Positions 51,095 through 59,569 of a DNA stretch of 64,000 nt are shown piece after piece. Origin of the DNA: Acrocarpospora macrocephala (GTDB taxonomy: Bacteria > Actinomycetota > Actinomycetes > Streptosporangiales > Streptosporangiaceae); assembly GCF_009687865.1 (NCBI RefSeq), contig NZ_BLAE01000007.1, positions 124,001 through 188,000 on the forward strand. The letters run 5' to 3'. Position numbers and translations under genes: made by a program. The notes under the pieces were generated by a model that worked only from the letters and a program-made list of their open reading frames with translations, was not told where the DNA came from and did no database searches. The stretch's first letter is position 1. Each line of letters begins with the position of its first letter.

Positions 51095-51811
51095 TCAACG
51101 GTGTGGCCACACCGGGCGATCCGACAGTGGATCATGCGTGGGGACGGAATCGTCTCGCGCGTAGGTGAGCCGGTTGTCGACGTCCACGACGCCGTCGACC
51201 GCCGCGATGAGGCGTCCGGTGAAGGAGATCATGCTCTTGAGTTCGATCTGCCCGGTCAAGATCACCCTGCCTTCATTGACCTCGACCGATACGCTGGCCG
51301 GGGTCTCCCACAGGACGCGGACTATCACGTCATCGACGATCTCCCTTCGGATGGTCTCATCCGGGCGCAGGAAGACCTTCAGCAGGTCGGATCGGCTGAC
51401 GATGCCGATGAGGCGGCCCGAGTAGTCGATCACCGGCAGTCGTTTGACTGAGCGCTCGGCCATCAGCCGGGCGGCGGCCGGAATTGATATGTCCGGATCC
51501 ACGGTGGTAACCGGGGTGGTCATGAGCTCGTCGGCTCTCTCCCCCTGGGACTTCGCCCGTACCAGCCGGTCGCGGCGGGTCTCGAAGAACGGGCGCCGGT
51601 CCTCGTGAACGCTCTTGAACTCCTCCTTGCGAAGCAGGTCTGACTCGGTGACTATGCCGAGGACCTGACCCTTGGTGTCGACCACGGGTGCGCCGCTCAC
51701 CCCTCGGGCGGCCAGAGCCACCACGATGTCCTTGAACCCAGTGTCTTCGGTGATGCTCAGCACGTCTCTGGTCATGACGTCGGCGACGGTCGGCCGATGG
51801 TGCTTCCTCAT
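51095..51811 (-). CDS. CBS-CBS-BON protein
   Basis: 238 residues from ATG 51811. First CBS: VADVMTRDVLSITEDTGFKD to VSGAPVVDTKGQVLGIVTESDLL; second: ADELMTTPVTTVDPDISI to VKRLPVIDYSGRLIGIVSRSDLL. A BON domain follows (about 158-215, ETPASVSVEVNEGRVILTGQI). This is a common actinobacterial stress protein, probably sensing adenine nucleotides and associating with membranes via BON. A DosR-like box lies about 75 bases upstream. Confidence 0.9.
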   Translation of the reverse strand: MRKHHRPTVADVMTRDVLSITEDTGFKDIVVALAARGVSGAPVVDTKGQVLGIVTESDLLRKEEFKSVHEDRRPFFETRRDRLVRAKSQGERADELMTTPVTTVDPDISIPAAARLMAERSVKRLPVIDYSGRLIGIVSRSDLLKVFLRPDETIRREIVDDVIVRVLWETPASVSVEVNEGRVILTGQIELKSMISFTGRLIAAVDGVVDVDNRLTYARDDSVPTHDPLSDRPVWPHR

Positions 51812-51882
51812 CGCTCACTCTCCCTGTTCATCGTTTCCAGGACCAGTGAACGGCTTCCACCGATGGCCGGGGCAGAGGCGAA

Positions 51883-51896
51883 GGGCCTTCAGCCAG
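51883..51896. promoter_or_regulatory. DosR-like box upstream of the CBS-BON gene
   Basis: GGGCCTTCAGCCAG is a diverged member of the GGGACTTTNGGCCC series, 72-85 bases before the start at 51811. It is weaker than the other boxes. Confidence 0.35.
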
Positions 51897-51933
51897 GGGC
51901 CGTAAGCGCGTGGATCTCAGGTCCATGTTCCCG

Positions 51934-53079
51934 TCAGGATGGTGACGTCGGCGGGCCTGGGACGCTGGGCGGTCGCAAGCGGGCGAGTTGGATCGTCCGG
52001 ACGAGATCGGCGCTGGTCACGGTGCCCACGATCCGGCCGTCCTCGACGACCACCGCGAGCTGGTCGCCGGTCAGGGGCAGGTCGAGGAGGACGGTCGCCT
52101 CCTGCCCCGGCGACAGGATCCGGTCGGGCGGGAGTGGGCGCGCCAGGGAGTCCACCCGGGTGGTGCCACGCTGGCCGGGCGGGACGCCTTGGAATGTCTG
52201 CAACAGCACGTAGCCGGTGAGAGCGCCGGAGGTGTCGACGACGGGAAAGGCCGTCTGGTGGGTCTGGCTGGCCACGCTGGAGACGAAGCGATCGACGTCG
52301 AACCAGGCCGGGACCGCCACAGGGTCGGCTGTCATGACATCACGGACACGCATACCGGCCAGGCCGGTGCGCAGCTGCTGCTGAAGTAGCTGGGTGTGGG
52401 CCGCGGTCACCAGGAACATGCCGATGATGATCGTCCACAGCCCGCCCATAGCCGGCCAGAGGAGGAGCTGCGCGACGCCGAGGGCCACCAGCAGCCCGCC
52501 GAGAATCTTGCCGGCCCCGGCGGCCCGCTGATCAGCCTGAGCCCGGTCGCCCGTGCGGCGCCATATCAACGCGTGCAGGACACGCCCACCGTCCAGCGGC
52601 GCGCCGGGCAGCAGGTTGAAAACCCCGAGCACCAGGTTCATGAAGGCCAGCCAGATCATGGCCACCCGTACGACGGGCACCCCCTGCAGCGACGTGGCCA
52701 GCAGAAAGCCGACGGCAGAAACCGCGATGCTGGCCAGCGGCCCCGCCACCGCGATCGCCAGTTCCGCGCGGGGGGTGCGCGGCTCGCCTTTCAGCTCGGT
52801 CACTCCGCCCATCAGCCAGAGCGTGAGCGAGATGGCGCCCACCCCGGTGCGCTGCGCCACCAGCAGGTGCGCGATCTCGTGGGCCAACAGGCAGGCCAGG
52901 AACAGCAGCGCGGTCACGACGGCCACGCTCCAGTAGATCAACGGGCTGCCCTCGCCGCCGGCGGCCGGCAGGACAGAGGCACCCAAGATCGCAACCAACA
53001 GGACGAGCACCACCAAGACCGACCAGTGAGCCCCGACGGGAACCTTGGCAATGGTGCCTAGCCGCACATTCGGTCTCAT
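51934..53079 (-). CDS. Site-2 protease family metalloprotease with CBS pair (Rip3-like)
   Basis: 381 residues from ATG 53079. Membrane-embedded M50 protease: HEIAH at 67-71 in the second or third segment and the third ligand in PLDGGRVL (Asp163), with six or so membrane segments to about 235. Two CBS motifs follow (VRDVMTADPVAVPAW, then GDQLAVVVEDGRIVGTVTSADL), the plan of mycobacterial Rv2625c/Rip3 from the DosR regulon. It would cleave membrane-bound regulators under control of adenine nucleotides. A weak GGGACGTTGGTC element lies about 60 bases upstream. Confidence 0.85.
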   Translation of the reverse strand: MRPNVRLGTIAKVPVGAHWSVLVVLVLLVAILGASVLPAAGGEGSPLIYWSVAVVTALLFLACLLAHEIAHLLVAQRTGVGAISLTLWLMGGVTELKGEPRTPRAELAIAVAGPLASIAVSAVGFLLATSLQGVPVVRVAMIWLAFMNLVLGVFNLLPGAPLDGGRVLHALIWRRTGDRAQADQRAAGAGKILGGLLVALGVAQLLLWPAMGGLWTIIIGMFLVTAAHTQLLQQQLRTGLAGMRVRDVMTADPVAVPAWFDVDRFVSSVASQTHQTAFPVVDTSGALTGYVLLQTFQGVPPGQRGTTRVDSLARPLPPDRILSPGQEATVLLDLPLTGDQLAVVVEDGRIVGTVTSADLVRTIQLARLRPPSVPGPPTSPS

Positions 53080-53290
53080 AACTCCACGCTGTGCTCACCA
53101 GCGGACTGAGGACAGAGCATCTCGGCCCTACCAGCAGGGACGTTGGTCGTATAGTCGCCAGGTTGTGTCCTGGCCGCCGCCGGAGTCAGACCCGCGCCGC
53201 CACCCGGTGGCGCCGCAGCGCCGGATGATTTAAACCGATCCGCGCTGTATTAATGGGAAAGATGGGGGTTGGTAGCGCGGTTTCGGGAAA

Positions 53291-53325
53291 TGGACTCTTG
53301 GCCCGCGGCAAAGGACTTCAGCCCC
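53291..53325. promoter_or_regulatory. Tandem DosR-like boxes
   Basis: TGGACTCTTGGCCC (53291-53304) and AGGACTTCAGCCCC (53312-53325) are two copies of the motif, centres 21 bases apart (two helical turns). They lie 38-72 bases before the gene at 53363, as expected for co-operative activator binding next to a promoter. Confidence 0.5.
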
Positions 53326-53362
53326 TGACGTGGTGCGCGCGTGGCCGGGCAGGGTGGAGTCC

Positions 53363-53992
53363 ATGAAAGTCCTCGTCACGGAATCCGTTCCGGCGGCCGG
53401 AACGGTCCCGGGGGCGATGCTGGCGCTCGACGGCCACAACGTCGTGTTCTGCCACCCGGCCGGCGCCGATGTAGGACCCGCGCCCTGCATCGGGCTGGCG
53501 GTCGGCGGCCGTTGCCCGCTGAGACCTGGTGAGGTGGATCTGGTGGTGGACATCAGACCGGCTCCCGGGCCGTTCACCATGCGGGAGGCGGGAGCGATGT
53601 GCGCGGTGCGCACCGGCACGCCACTCCTGATCGCCGGTCGCCCGCCCACGGGATCCACGCTCGCCGAGGAAGCCGTGGAGGTGTGCGAGCAGGATGAGCT
53701 CCTCGCGGCGTGCGCGAAGGCGGTGGCGCCCACCGGCCCAGTCGTCCGCCGAGCGGTCATCGAGGCGGTGGCGCCCATCGCCCGACGACTCGGAGAGACA
53801 GCTGATGTCCGGCTGCTCGACGTCGAGGGCACCGTGCACATCTATGTCTCGCTGCTCAACGATCCCGACGACGTGGTGATCGAGGACATCCGCCGGGCGG
53901 CCTGGCTCGCCTTCACCAGGGCGACCCGTGGCCGGGTGCAGGCCGTGAGCCACATAGCGGTACGGACGAAGTCCACAAGCCGGCCCCGATGA
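53363..53992 (+). CDS. Hypothetical protein of the dormancy-like island
   Basis: 209 residues from ATG 53363, five bases after GGTGGAG. I do not recognise the family. The first 120 residues look like a Rossmann-type alpha/beta fold with two Cys-containing segments (VVFCHPAG, PAPCIGLAVGG), and the last 80 are alpha/beta with VRLLDVEGTVHIYVSLLNDPDD. No membrane segment. The tandem DosR-like boxes immediately upstream suggest strong hypoxia- or dormancy-type induction. It converges on the SRPBCC gene. Confidence 0.6.
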   Translation: MKVLVTESVPAAGTVPGAMLALDGHNVVFCHPAGADVGPAPCIGLAVGGRCPLRPGEVDLVVDIRPAPGPFTMREAGAMCAVRTGTPLLIAGRPPTGSTLAEEAVEVCEQDELLAACAKAVAPTGPVVRRAVIEAVAPIARRLGETADVRLLDVEGTVHIYVSLLNDPDDVVIEDIRRAAWLAFTRATRGRVQAVSHIAVRTKSTSRPR

Positions 53993-54025
53993 CGACGTGG
54001 CGCAGGAGCCAGGGGGCGACTGGCA

Positions 54026-54664
54026 TCAGATCTGAACGCCCGTACCTTCCGGTGTGGTTCGGTCCGCCCGGTCGCGGATGCCGAGCAACATCTTGCGCTC
54101 CATGATGAGGCTGCCCGGTTCGACGATCAGCAGGTTGAGCAGCTTGGCGGACGGTCTCGCAGCCGGAGTGGAGATGCGGTTGCGGCTGATCAGGCGCGTC
54201 GTCTTGCCCTGGGCGAGGAGGATGAAGGCCCACACCCAGGTGCCGTCGCCGGACCTGAAGACCAGCGCCCGGCCGGGTTCCACGATCTCGGCGCACATGA
54301 CCGGTCCCTTGTCCCCCAGCGGGAGCTTGTCGCCGACCTTGAGATCCTGGTACTCGGGAAGGATCTTGTCGGCGCTGTGCATGTTCAGGCCGAGCAGGTT
54401 CTCGATCCAGTCATAGGTGTACGCTCCCGCGCGCCCGCTGCCCATTTGGACCAGCCATGGCCAGACGGCGTCCGTGGTCGCCCCGATGGTGACGGCGCGG
54501 GTGGAGATCAGGCAGGGCGGCGGCAGAAGTTCGTCTCCTGGCAGTTCGCGCCCTGCTTCCTCCGGGGTCGCACCCCAGGTGAGGCTCCATTTGCGCAGGA
54601 ACAGCGCGTACGCGGCGGTGACCGCGCCGGCTGCCACGCCCGCCTTGACGAGAGATCTGATCAT
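54026..54664 (-). CDS. SRPBCC-fold (polyketide cyclase-like) protein
   Basis: 212 residues from ATG 54664, preceded by GGAGGACACA. A short N-terminal hydrophobic stretch (VKAGVAAGAVTAAYALFL) may anchor it. The body has the START/SRPBCC pattern: TRAVTIGATTDAVWPWLVQMGSGRAG, DWIENLLGLNMHSADKI and the FRSGDGTWVWAFILL strand. Such proteins bind lipids or hydrophobic ligands in a deep cavity. A perfect GGGACGTACGTCCC palindrome lies 92-105 bases upstream. Confidence 0.75.
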   Translation of the reverse strand: MIRSLVKAGVAAGAVTAAYALFLRKWSLTWGATPEEAGRELPGDELLPPPCLISTRAVTIGATTDAVWPWLVQMGSGRAGAYTYDWIENLLGLNMHSADKILPEYQDLKVGDKLPLGDKGPVMCAEIVEPGRALVFRSGDGTWVWAFILLAQGKTTRLISRNRISTPAARPSAKLLNLLIVEPGSLIMERKMLLGIRDRADRTTPEGTGVQI

Positions 54665-54755
54665 TGTGTCCTCCACTGGGACGGTGTATCGATGGCGACC
54701 ACGCGGTGGCGGCTCGCCGTTCCCAGCCAAACAGCCGGCAGCGGGCGGATGCGAG

Positions 54756-54769
54756 GGACGTACGTCCCA
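54756..54769. promoter_or_regulatory. Perfect DosR-type palindrome
   Basis: GGGACGTACGTCCC is a perfect 14-bp palindrome with the GGGAC/GTCCC half-sites of the DosR consensus. It is centred 98 bases before the SRPBCC gene and 170 bases before the divergent wax-ester synthase, so could serve either. Confidence 0.6.
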
Positions 54770-54932
54770 TTTGCCCGCGTCCTTCGGCCTCCACCTGGCG
54801 CGGGATCACCGGCCTGAACGCCTGTCTCGGCGAGCCGACCAATGGCACCGCTGATGATGACCTCCGCCCCATGACGAACGGCGTGCGGCCGGACCAGGCT
54901 GGAAACGCGTACGGGTGTGAGGAGCACGGGCT

Positions 54933-56273
54933 GTGACACACGCGAAAATCGACCGCGCCAGCGGCACCGACCTGGTCAACCTCGCGGTCGATGTCGGGCC
55001 GGTTCCCATGCAGTTCGGAGCCTGCCTGGTCCTCGACCCAGGGCCGGGCTACGACGTGGCGTTCGCGCGGTGGCTGATCGCCCAGCGCGTCCAGGCGATC
55101 CCGCGGCTGCGCCACCGGCTGGTCCCCACGCCCGTGGGCTGCGGCCGCCCCATCTGGGTCGAGGACCCGTCCTTCGACATCGACCATCACCTGCGAGTTA
55201 CCCGCTGCCCACCGCCCGGCGACCAGAACGCGCTGCTCGACCTCGCCACGCAGATGCTCAGCGAGCCGCTGCCGGCGTCCCGGCCACTGTGGTCGATGCG
55301 GCTGGTGACCGGCCTGCCGGATCACCAGATCGGGCTGATCGCCTGCTTCCACCACGTGCTCACCGACGGCATGGGAGGCCTGGCCATCCTGGCCGGACTG
55401 GCCGACGGCGTAACCCCGCCCACGCCGCCGGACTCCTTCCCGCAGCGTCTGCCGTCCTATCGCAGGCTCGCCTCCGACGCGTGGGCCGCTCGGCTGCGTG
55501 CGCTCGCCCGCGCACCGCGTACCTGGCGGTATGTCAGGCGCGCCGTCACGGACCTGCGGGCCGTCCCACGGGCGGCCCGCAGTTCCCTGAACCGGCCCAC
55601 CGGCCGCCACCAGCGGGTAGCAGTGGTCACCGCACCCCTCCAAGAAGTCCGGCGAACCGCGCACGCCCATGGCGGCACCGTCAACGACGCCGTCCTGACC
55701 GCCGTCACCGGCGCCATCCGGGCACTGCTGCACAGCCGCGAGGAGACCCTACCGGCGCTGGTGGTGTCCATCCCGGTGTCGGCACGGCCGTCGGCCACCA
55801 TCGCCCAACTCGGCAACCAGGTCGGCGTCCTGCCGATCAGCCTGCCCACCGCGGGCACCCTGGCCCACCGCCTGAAGCGCACGGCGGCGATCACCCGAGC
55901 CGGCAAGGCGGGAACAGAACCGGCAGCCTCCGCCGAGCTGGTCGCCGGGGTGAACCGGATCTCCGCCCGCCTGCACGCGCTGCGCTGGATGCTCAACCAC
56001 CAGCGTCTGATCCACACCGTCGTCAGCAACCTGCCCGGCCCCGCACAGCCCCTGACCCTCGCCGGCGCCACGGTCCGCACGATCATCCCGATCTCCCTGG
56101 TACGGGGAAACGTGACCGTCGCCTTCACCGTCCTGTCCTACGCCGACGCTCTGACAGTCACGATCGCCGCCGACGCCACCCACGTCCCCGACCTGCCCAT
56201 CCTCACCGCAGCCCTGGAGGCGGAATTCGCGGCAATGAGGGAACAGCCTCCCACCGGCAACCCGATCGGGTGA
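54933..56273 (+). CDS. Wax ester synthase/diacylglycerol acyltransferase
   Basis: 446 residues from GTG 54933, ten bases after GAGGAG. The condensation-type active site HHVLTDG is at 140-146, and the C-terminal domain has VSNLPGPAQPLTLAG and ISLVRGNVTVAFTVLSYADAL as in bacterial WS/DGAT. The enzyme makes triacylglycerol or wax esters from acyl-CoA at the membrane surface. The mycobacterial homologue Tgs1 (Rv3130c) is a DosR-regulon member, fitting the surrounding genes. Confidence 0.9.
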   Translation: MTHAKIDRASGTDLVNLAVDVGPVPMQFGACLVLDPGPGYDVAFARWLIAQRVQAIPRLRHRLVPTPVGCGRPIWVEDPSFDIDHHLRVTRCPPPGDQNALLDLATQMLSEPLPASRPLWSMRLVTGLPDHQIGLIACFHHVLTDGMGGLAILAGLADGVTPPTPPDSFPQRLPSYRRLASDAWAARLRALARAPRTWRYVRRAVTDLRAVPRAARSSLNRPTGRHQRVAVVTAPLQEVRRTAHAHGGTVNDAVLTAVTGAIRALLHSREETLPALVVSIPVSARPSATIAQLGNQVGVLPISLPTAGTLAHRLKRTAAITRAGKAGTEPAASAELVAGVNRISARLHALRWMLNHQRLIHTVVSNLPGPAQPLTLAGATVRTIIPISLVRGNVTVAFTVLSYADALTVTIAADATHVPDLPILTAALEAEFAAMREQPPTGNPIG

Positions 56274-56348
56274 GCAGTGACCCAGGGGCGTTCCGGCATA
56301 AGCCGCTCGAACAGGTACTTCCCTTCGATCACGTACGTTCTCTGAGCT

Positions 56349-57191
56349 TCAGTGGCCGGGCGGGAAGTCCGAGCCGCGTGAGACGGCCTCGTGGGCGCGG
56401 ATTTCGGTGAGCGTCGTTTCGAGCTTGTCGATGACCCTGTCGTACCCGCCGCTGCCGAGTACGAGCCGGTGCGGCGGGTCGTCCCGGTTGATCGCCGCGA
56501 TGACGGCCCGCGCGCCGAGGCGGGGGTCGCCGGGCTGTTTGCCGTCCTGGTCCACCATGGCGGCACGGACGGTTCGGAGCATCTCCTGGTAGTCCTCGAT
56601 GGTCTCCTTCACCGGCTCGTCGGCGAAGCCCGCGTAGGCCTGGGTGCGGAATGCTCCCGGTTCCACGGCCAGCACCTTGATGCCCAGCTGCGCCACCTCC
56701 TGCCGCAGCACGTCCGTCATTCCTTCGATCGCGTGTTTGGCCGCGGTGTAGTGGCCGAAACCGAGGACCCCGGCCAGGCCCGCGACCGAGGACATGTTGA
56801 CGATCCAACCGCTGCGCCGGGCGCGCATGCCAGGGAGTACGGCGCGGGTGACCGCCAGGACCGCGAAGAAGTTGAGCTCGAACAGGTTGCGCACCGCGGC
56901 GTCGTCCATGCCCTCCACCGAGCCGTACCAGCCGCGGCCGGCGTTGTTGACCAGCACGTCGATACCGCCGAAGCGTGCCTCCGCGGCCGAGACGGCCCGG
57001 TGGATCTGCTGGGTGTCGGTGACGTCGAGCGGGAGCACGAGCACCCGGTCACCGTGGGGCTCGGCCCAGGCCCGCAGTTCCGCGGGCCTGCGGGCGGTCA
57101 CTACGACGCGGTCGCCCTGCTCGAGCGCGGCGTCGGCGAAGGCCATCCCGAACCCGCCGGGGGTGCCTCCGGTGATAAACCAGGTCTTCAT
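56349..57191 (-). CDS. SDR family oxidoreductase
   Basis: 280 residues. Cofactor turn TGGTPGGFG (6-14), ARRPAEL after strand two indicating NADP, NNAGRGWYG, catalytic Ser in NMSSVAGL and YTAAK. The long C-terminal region with EPGAFRTQAYAGF is typical of the extended-tail SDR group. It is followed on the same strand by upstream SnoaL-like gene 57237-57578, with 45 bases between them, so the two are likely one operon divergent from HxlR. Confidence 0.85.
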   Translation of the reverse strand: MKTWFITGGTPGGFGMAFADAALEQGDRVVVTARRPAELRAWAEPHGDRVLVLPLDVTDTQQIHRAVSAAEARFGGIDVLVNNAGRGWYGSVEGMDDAAVRNLFELNFFAVLAVTRAVLPGMRARRSGWIVNMSSVAGLAGVLGFGHYTAAKHAIEGMTDVLRQEVAQLGIKVLAVEPGAFRTQAYAGFADEPVKETIEDYQEMLRTVRAAMVDQDGKQPGDPRLGARAVIAAINRDDPPHRLVLGSGGYDRVIDKLETTLTEIRAHEAVSRGSDFPPGH

Positions 57192-57236
57192 GTACGTCCT
57201 TGCGTGGGCGAAGAGGGATTCCCGGACCGCCGGCCT

Positions 57237-57578
57237 TCAGGGCTCGATGACGAGGTGCTCGATGAGGGCGCCGCGCAGGGTGAAGCGGTAGTGAAGATCC
57301 ACGGTGCCGCCCGGGAAGTCGCCCTCCAGATGCTGGGTGACGGTGTAGTGGCGGTCGCCGGTCCGCTCGGCGGCGATCAGTGTGGTGGTGTAGGTGTATT
57401 CGCTGGCCGCATGGTTCATCCATGTCTCGATGGCGCCGATGCCGGTGTGGGCACGGCCGTCGTCCACCACGGTGGCGTCAGGGGTGAAGTGCGCGAGTTC
57501 GGCGGCGGTGTCGCGGACGCGGTGCGCGGTCAGGAAGCCGGAGATGGTGCCGGGAAGCGCGTCGAGGGCGATGGGCAT
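57237..57578 (-). CDS. SnoaL/NTF2-like protein
   Basis: 113 residues from ATG 57578, with GAAGGAG upstream. A small alpha+beta cone: helices around FLTAHRVRDTAAELAHFTPDATVVDDG, then GIGAIETWMNHA and strands ending VDLHYRFTLRGALIEHLVI. Proteins of this group are cyclases, isomerases or ligand binders. Genes of SnoaL + SDR divergent from HxlR are a frequent detoxification set. Confidence 0.8.
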   Translation of the reverse strand: MPIALDALPGTISGFLTAHRVRDTAAELAHFTPDATVVDDGRAHTGIGAIETWMNHAASEYTYTTTLIAAERTGDRHYTVTQHLEGDFPGGTVDLHYRFTLRGALIEHLVIEP

Positions 57579-57619
57579 GACGTCTCCTTCGGAGATCAGG
57601 AAGGGTATTCCATCAACGT

Positions 57620-57666
57620 AGTTACTGCTAAAATAGAAGCAAGTAGCTTCGATAATAGCAGTAACT
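57620..57666. promoter_or_regulatory. Nested inverted repeat, likely HxlR operator
   Basis: AGTTACTGCTA (57620-57630) pairs with TAGCAGTAACT (57656-57666) exactly, and GAAGC (57636-57640) with GCTTC (57646-57650). All three gaps are five bases, so the whole 47-bp element is symmetric about 57643. It fills the gap between the divergent HxlR and SnoaL genes. Confidence 0.75.
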
Positions 57667-57677
57667 GAGGGGGCGGC

Positions 57678-58190
57678 ATGACAGGGCGTACCAGACCAGA
57701 GGACCGCGAATGCCCGCTGTCGACCACGATCGAACATGTCGGCGAGTGGTGGACCCTGCTGCTCCTGCACGATGCCTTCGACGGCTACACCCGCTTCGAC
57801 CAGTTCCAGGAGAATTTGGGCATCTCCTCTAGCATGCTCACCGCCCGCCTGAAGACCCTCGTGGCCGACGGGTTGCTGGAACGCCGCCCGTACCAGACCA
57901 ACCCGGTGCGCCACGAGTACGTCCTGACCGAGCTGGGCCGATCCCTGCGGCCGGTCATCGTCGCCATGGCGGCGTGGGGCAACGCCCGCCTCGCCCCGGG
58001 ACAGCGCAGCATGATCCTGATCGACGCCGCCACCGGCGAAGAGGTCGAGCCGGTGGTCGTCGACGCCAAGACCGGCCGCCGCCTGGAGGACAGCCGGACG
58101 TACGTCTTCACCGCCGGCCCGGCCGCCGGCCCGGGCATGCGCGCCCGCTACACCCCCCAGGAGAGCCCTAAGCGGGGGCTCCTGAGCTGA
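57678..58190 (+). CDS. HxlR family transcriptional regulator
   Basis: 170 residues from ATG 57678. Winged helix with CPLSTTIEHVGEWWTLLLLHDAF, then QENLGISSSMLTARLKTLVADGLLERRPYQTNPVRHEYVLTELG split over the wing. The N-terminal Cys12 may be a redox sensor as in related HxlR/HypR proteins. The last 60 residues are an added beta-rich tail (MILIDAATGEEVEPVVVDA). It probably controls the divergent SnoaL-SDR operon through the nested palindrome. Its 3' end overlaps the convergent soxR gene by 23 bases. Confidence 0.9.
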   Translation: MTGRTRPEDRECPLSTTIEHVGEWWTLLLLHDAFDGYTRFDQFQENLGISSSMLTARLKTLVADGLLERRPYQTNPVRHEYVLTELGRSLRPVIVAMAAWGNARLAPGQRSMILIDAATGEEVEPVVVDAKTGRRLEDSRTYVFTAGPAAGPGMRARYTPQESPKRGLLS

Positions 58191-58632
58191 GGCGGTGCGG
58201 CCCGCTGCCCTTCTCGCCGAGCCGGTCCCCCGGGTTGACCAGCAGGCACTGCTCGAACGACAGGCAGCCGCAGCCGATGCACTCGGTGAACAGGTCGCGC
58301 ATGCGTTCCAGCCGTTCGATCCGGGCGTTGAGCTCCTCGCGCCAGCAGTCGGACGCCCGTACCCAGAACTCCCGGGTCGGGGTGGCGCCTTCGGGCAGGA
58401 AGTTCAGGACCTCGCCGATCACCGCGAGCGGGATGCCCACGTTCTGCGAGGCGCGGATGAAGGCCACCACGCGCAGCGTCGTCCGGTGGTAGCGGCGCTG
58501 GTTTCCGGACGTACGGCGGCTGCGGATGAGCCCCTGGCGCTCGTAGAAGCGCAGCGCCGACGCGGGCACGCCGCTGCGCTCGGCGAGCTCGCCGATGGTC
58601 AGTTCCTTGGTGTTCCAGGGCACGGTGCTCAC
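58168..58632 (-). CDS. soxR: Redox-sensitive activator SoxR
   Basis: 154 residues from GTG 58632. MerR-type helix-turn-helix (LTIGELAERSGVPASALRFYERQGLI), dimerisation helix and the [2Fe-2S] ligands in CIGCGCLSFEQC (Cys118, 121, 123, 129) are all intact. SoxR is activated by redox-cycling compounds. It faces an NmrA-type reductase across a 22-bp palindrome, the standard actinomycete SoxR target layout. Confidence 0.95.
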   Translation of the reverse strand: MSTVPWNTKELTIGELAERSGVPASALRFYERQGLIRSRRTSGNQRRYHRTTLRVVAFIRASQNVGIPLAVIGEVLNFLPEGATPTREFWVRASDCWREELNARIERLERMRDLFTECIGCGCLSFEQCLLVNPGDRLGEKGSGPHRLSSGAPA

Positions 58633-58651
58633 ATATCAGAGCCTATGGGTT

Positions 58652-58673
58652 GACTTAAACATATGTTTAAGTC
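58652..58673. promoter_or_regulatory. SoxR box
   Basis: GACTTAAACAT and ATGTTTAAGTC meet without spacer to make a perfect 22-bp palindrome beginning inside the TTGACT -35-like sequence (58650-58655). It lies six bases before the first ATG of the reductase and 20 bases before soxR. MerR-type activators bind such spacer palindromes. Confidence 0.8.
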
Positions 58674-58678
58674 CGAAC

Positions 58679-59557
58679 ATGGCCAGCATGACTGATCTGA
58701 ACAAGAAGGTGCTGGTCACGGGAGCAACCGGCAACGTGGGCAGGCGCCTGGTCGCCATGCTGGCCGAGGCGGGTGTCACGCCGCGCGCACTCGCCCGGGA
58801 CCCCCGCTCGGCCGGCCTGCCGGATGAGGTCGAGGTGGTACGCGGTGACCTGACCGATCCGGACTCCCTCGACGCGGCGCTCAAGGGTGTGGACTCGGTG
58901 TTCCTGCTGTGGCCCTTCCTCACGGCGGAGGGAGCGCGGCCCGTCGTGGACGCGATCGCCAGGCACGCGCGCCACGTGGTCTACCTGTCCGCCTTCTCCG
59001 TACGCGACGACCGCACGGAGAACGGGGTCTGGGGCGAGGTGGAGCAGCTGATCAAACACGCCGGAACGCAGTGGACGTTCCTCCGGGCCGGCGGGTTCGC
59101 CACCAACACCCTGGGCTGGGCCGGCGATATCCGCGGCACGGGCGTGGTGCGGGCGCCGTACGCGGGCGCGGCCCGCTCGCTGATCCACGAGGCCGACATC
59201 GCGGCCGTGGCGGCGCTGGCGCTGACCGAGGACGGGCACGCCGGTCGGCGGTACGTGCTCACCGGCCCGGAGGTGCTCACCCAGGCAGAGCAGGTGCGCA
59301 TCATCGGCGAGGTGATCGGGCGGAGCCTGCGCTTCGACGAGCAGCCGCCCGAGGAAGCCCGCGAGCAGATGATCGCCGCCTGGGGAAACCCGACCTTCGT
59401 GGACCAGGCACTCGGATATTGGGCCAGCATCGTCGACGAGCCGGAGCCGGTCTCCTCCACCGTGGCGGAGCTGACCGGCCGCCCGGCCCGTACGTTCCGG
59501 GAGTGGGCCCGCGACCACGCGCCCGATTTCCACGGACCGCAGGCCGTCACCCGATAG
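58679..59557 (+). CDS. NmrA-type NAD(P)H-binding reductase (SoxR target)
   Basis: 292 residues from ATG 58679; ATG 58688 is also possible, and the very short leader suggests leaderless translation. The nucleotide turn is VLVTGATGNVGRRLV, followed by VVRGDLTDPDSLDAAL and WTFLRAGGFATNTLGW. Members of this group reduce quinones or azo dyes or act as redox sensors. A homologue is a known SoxR-regulon gene in Streptomyces, fitting the SoxR box. Confidence 0.85.
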   Translation: MASMTDLNKKVLVTGATGNVGRRLVAMLAEAGVTPRALARDPRSAGLPDEVEVVRGDLTDPDSLDAALKGVDSVFLLWPFLTAEGARPVVDAIARHARHVVYLSAFSVRDDRTENGVWGEVEQLIKHAGTQWTFLRAGGFATNTLGWAGDIRGTGVVRAPYAGAARSLIHEADIAAVAALALTEDGHAGRRYVLTGPEVLTQAEQVRIIGEVIGRSLRFDEQPPEEAREQMIAAWGNPTFVDQALGYWASIVDEPEPVSSTVAELTGRPARTFREWARDHAPDFHGPQAVTR

Positions 59558-59569
59558 CTAACATGGCGT

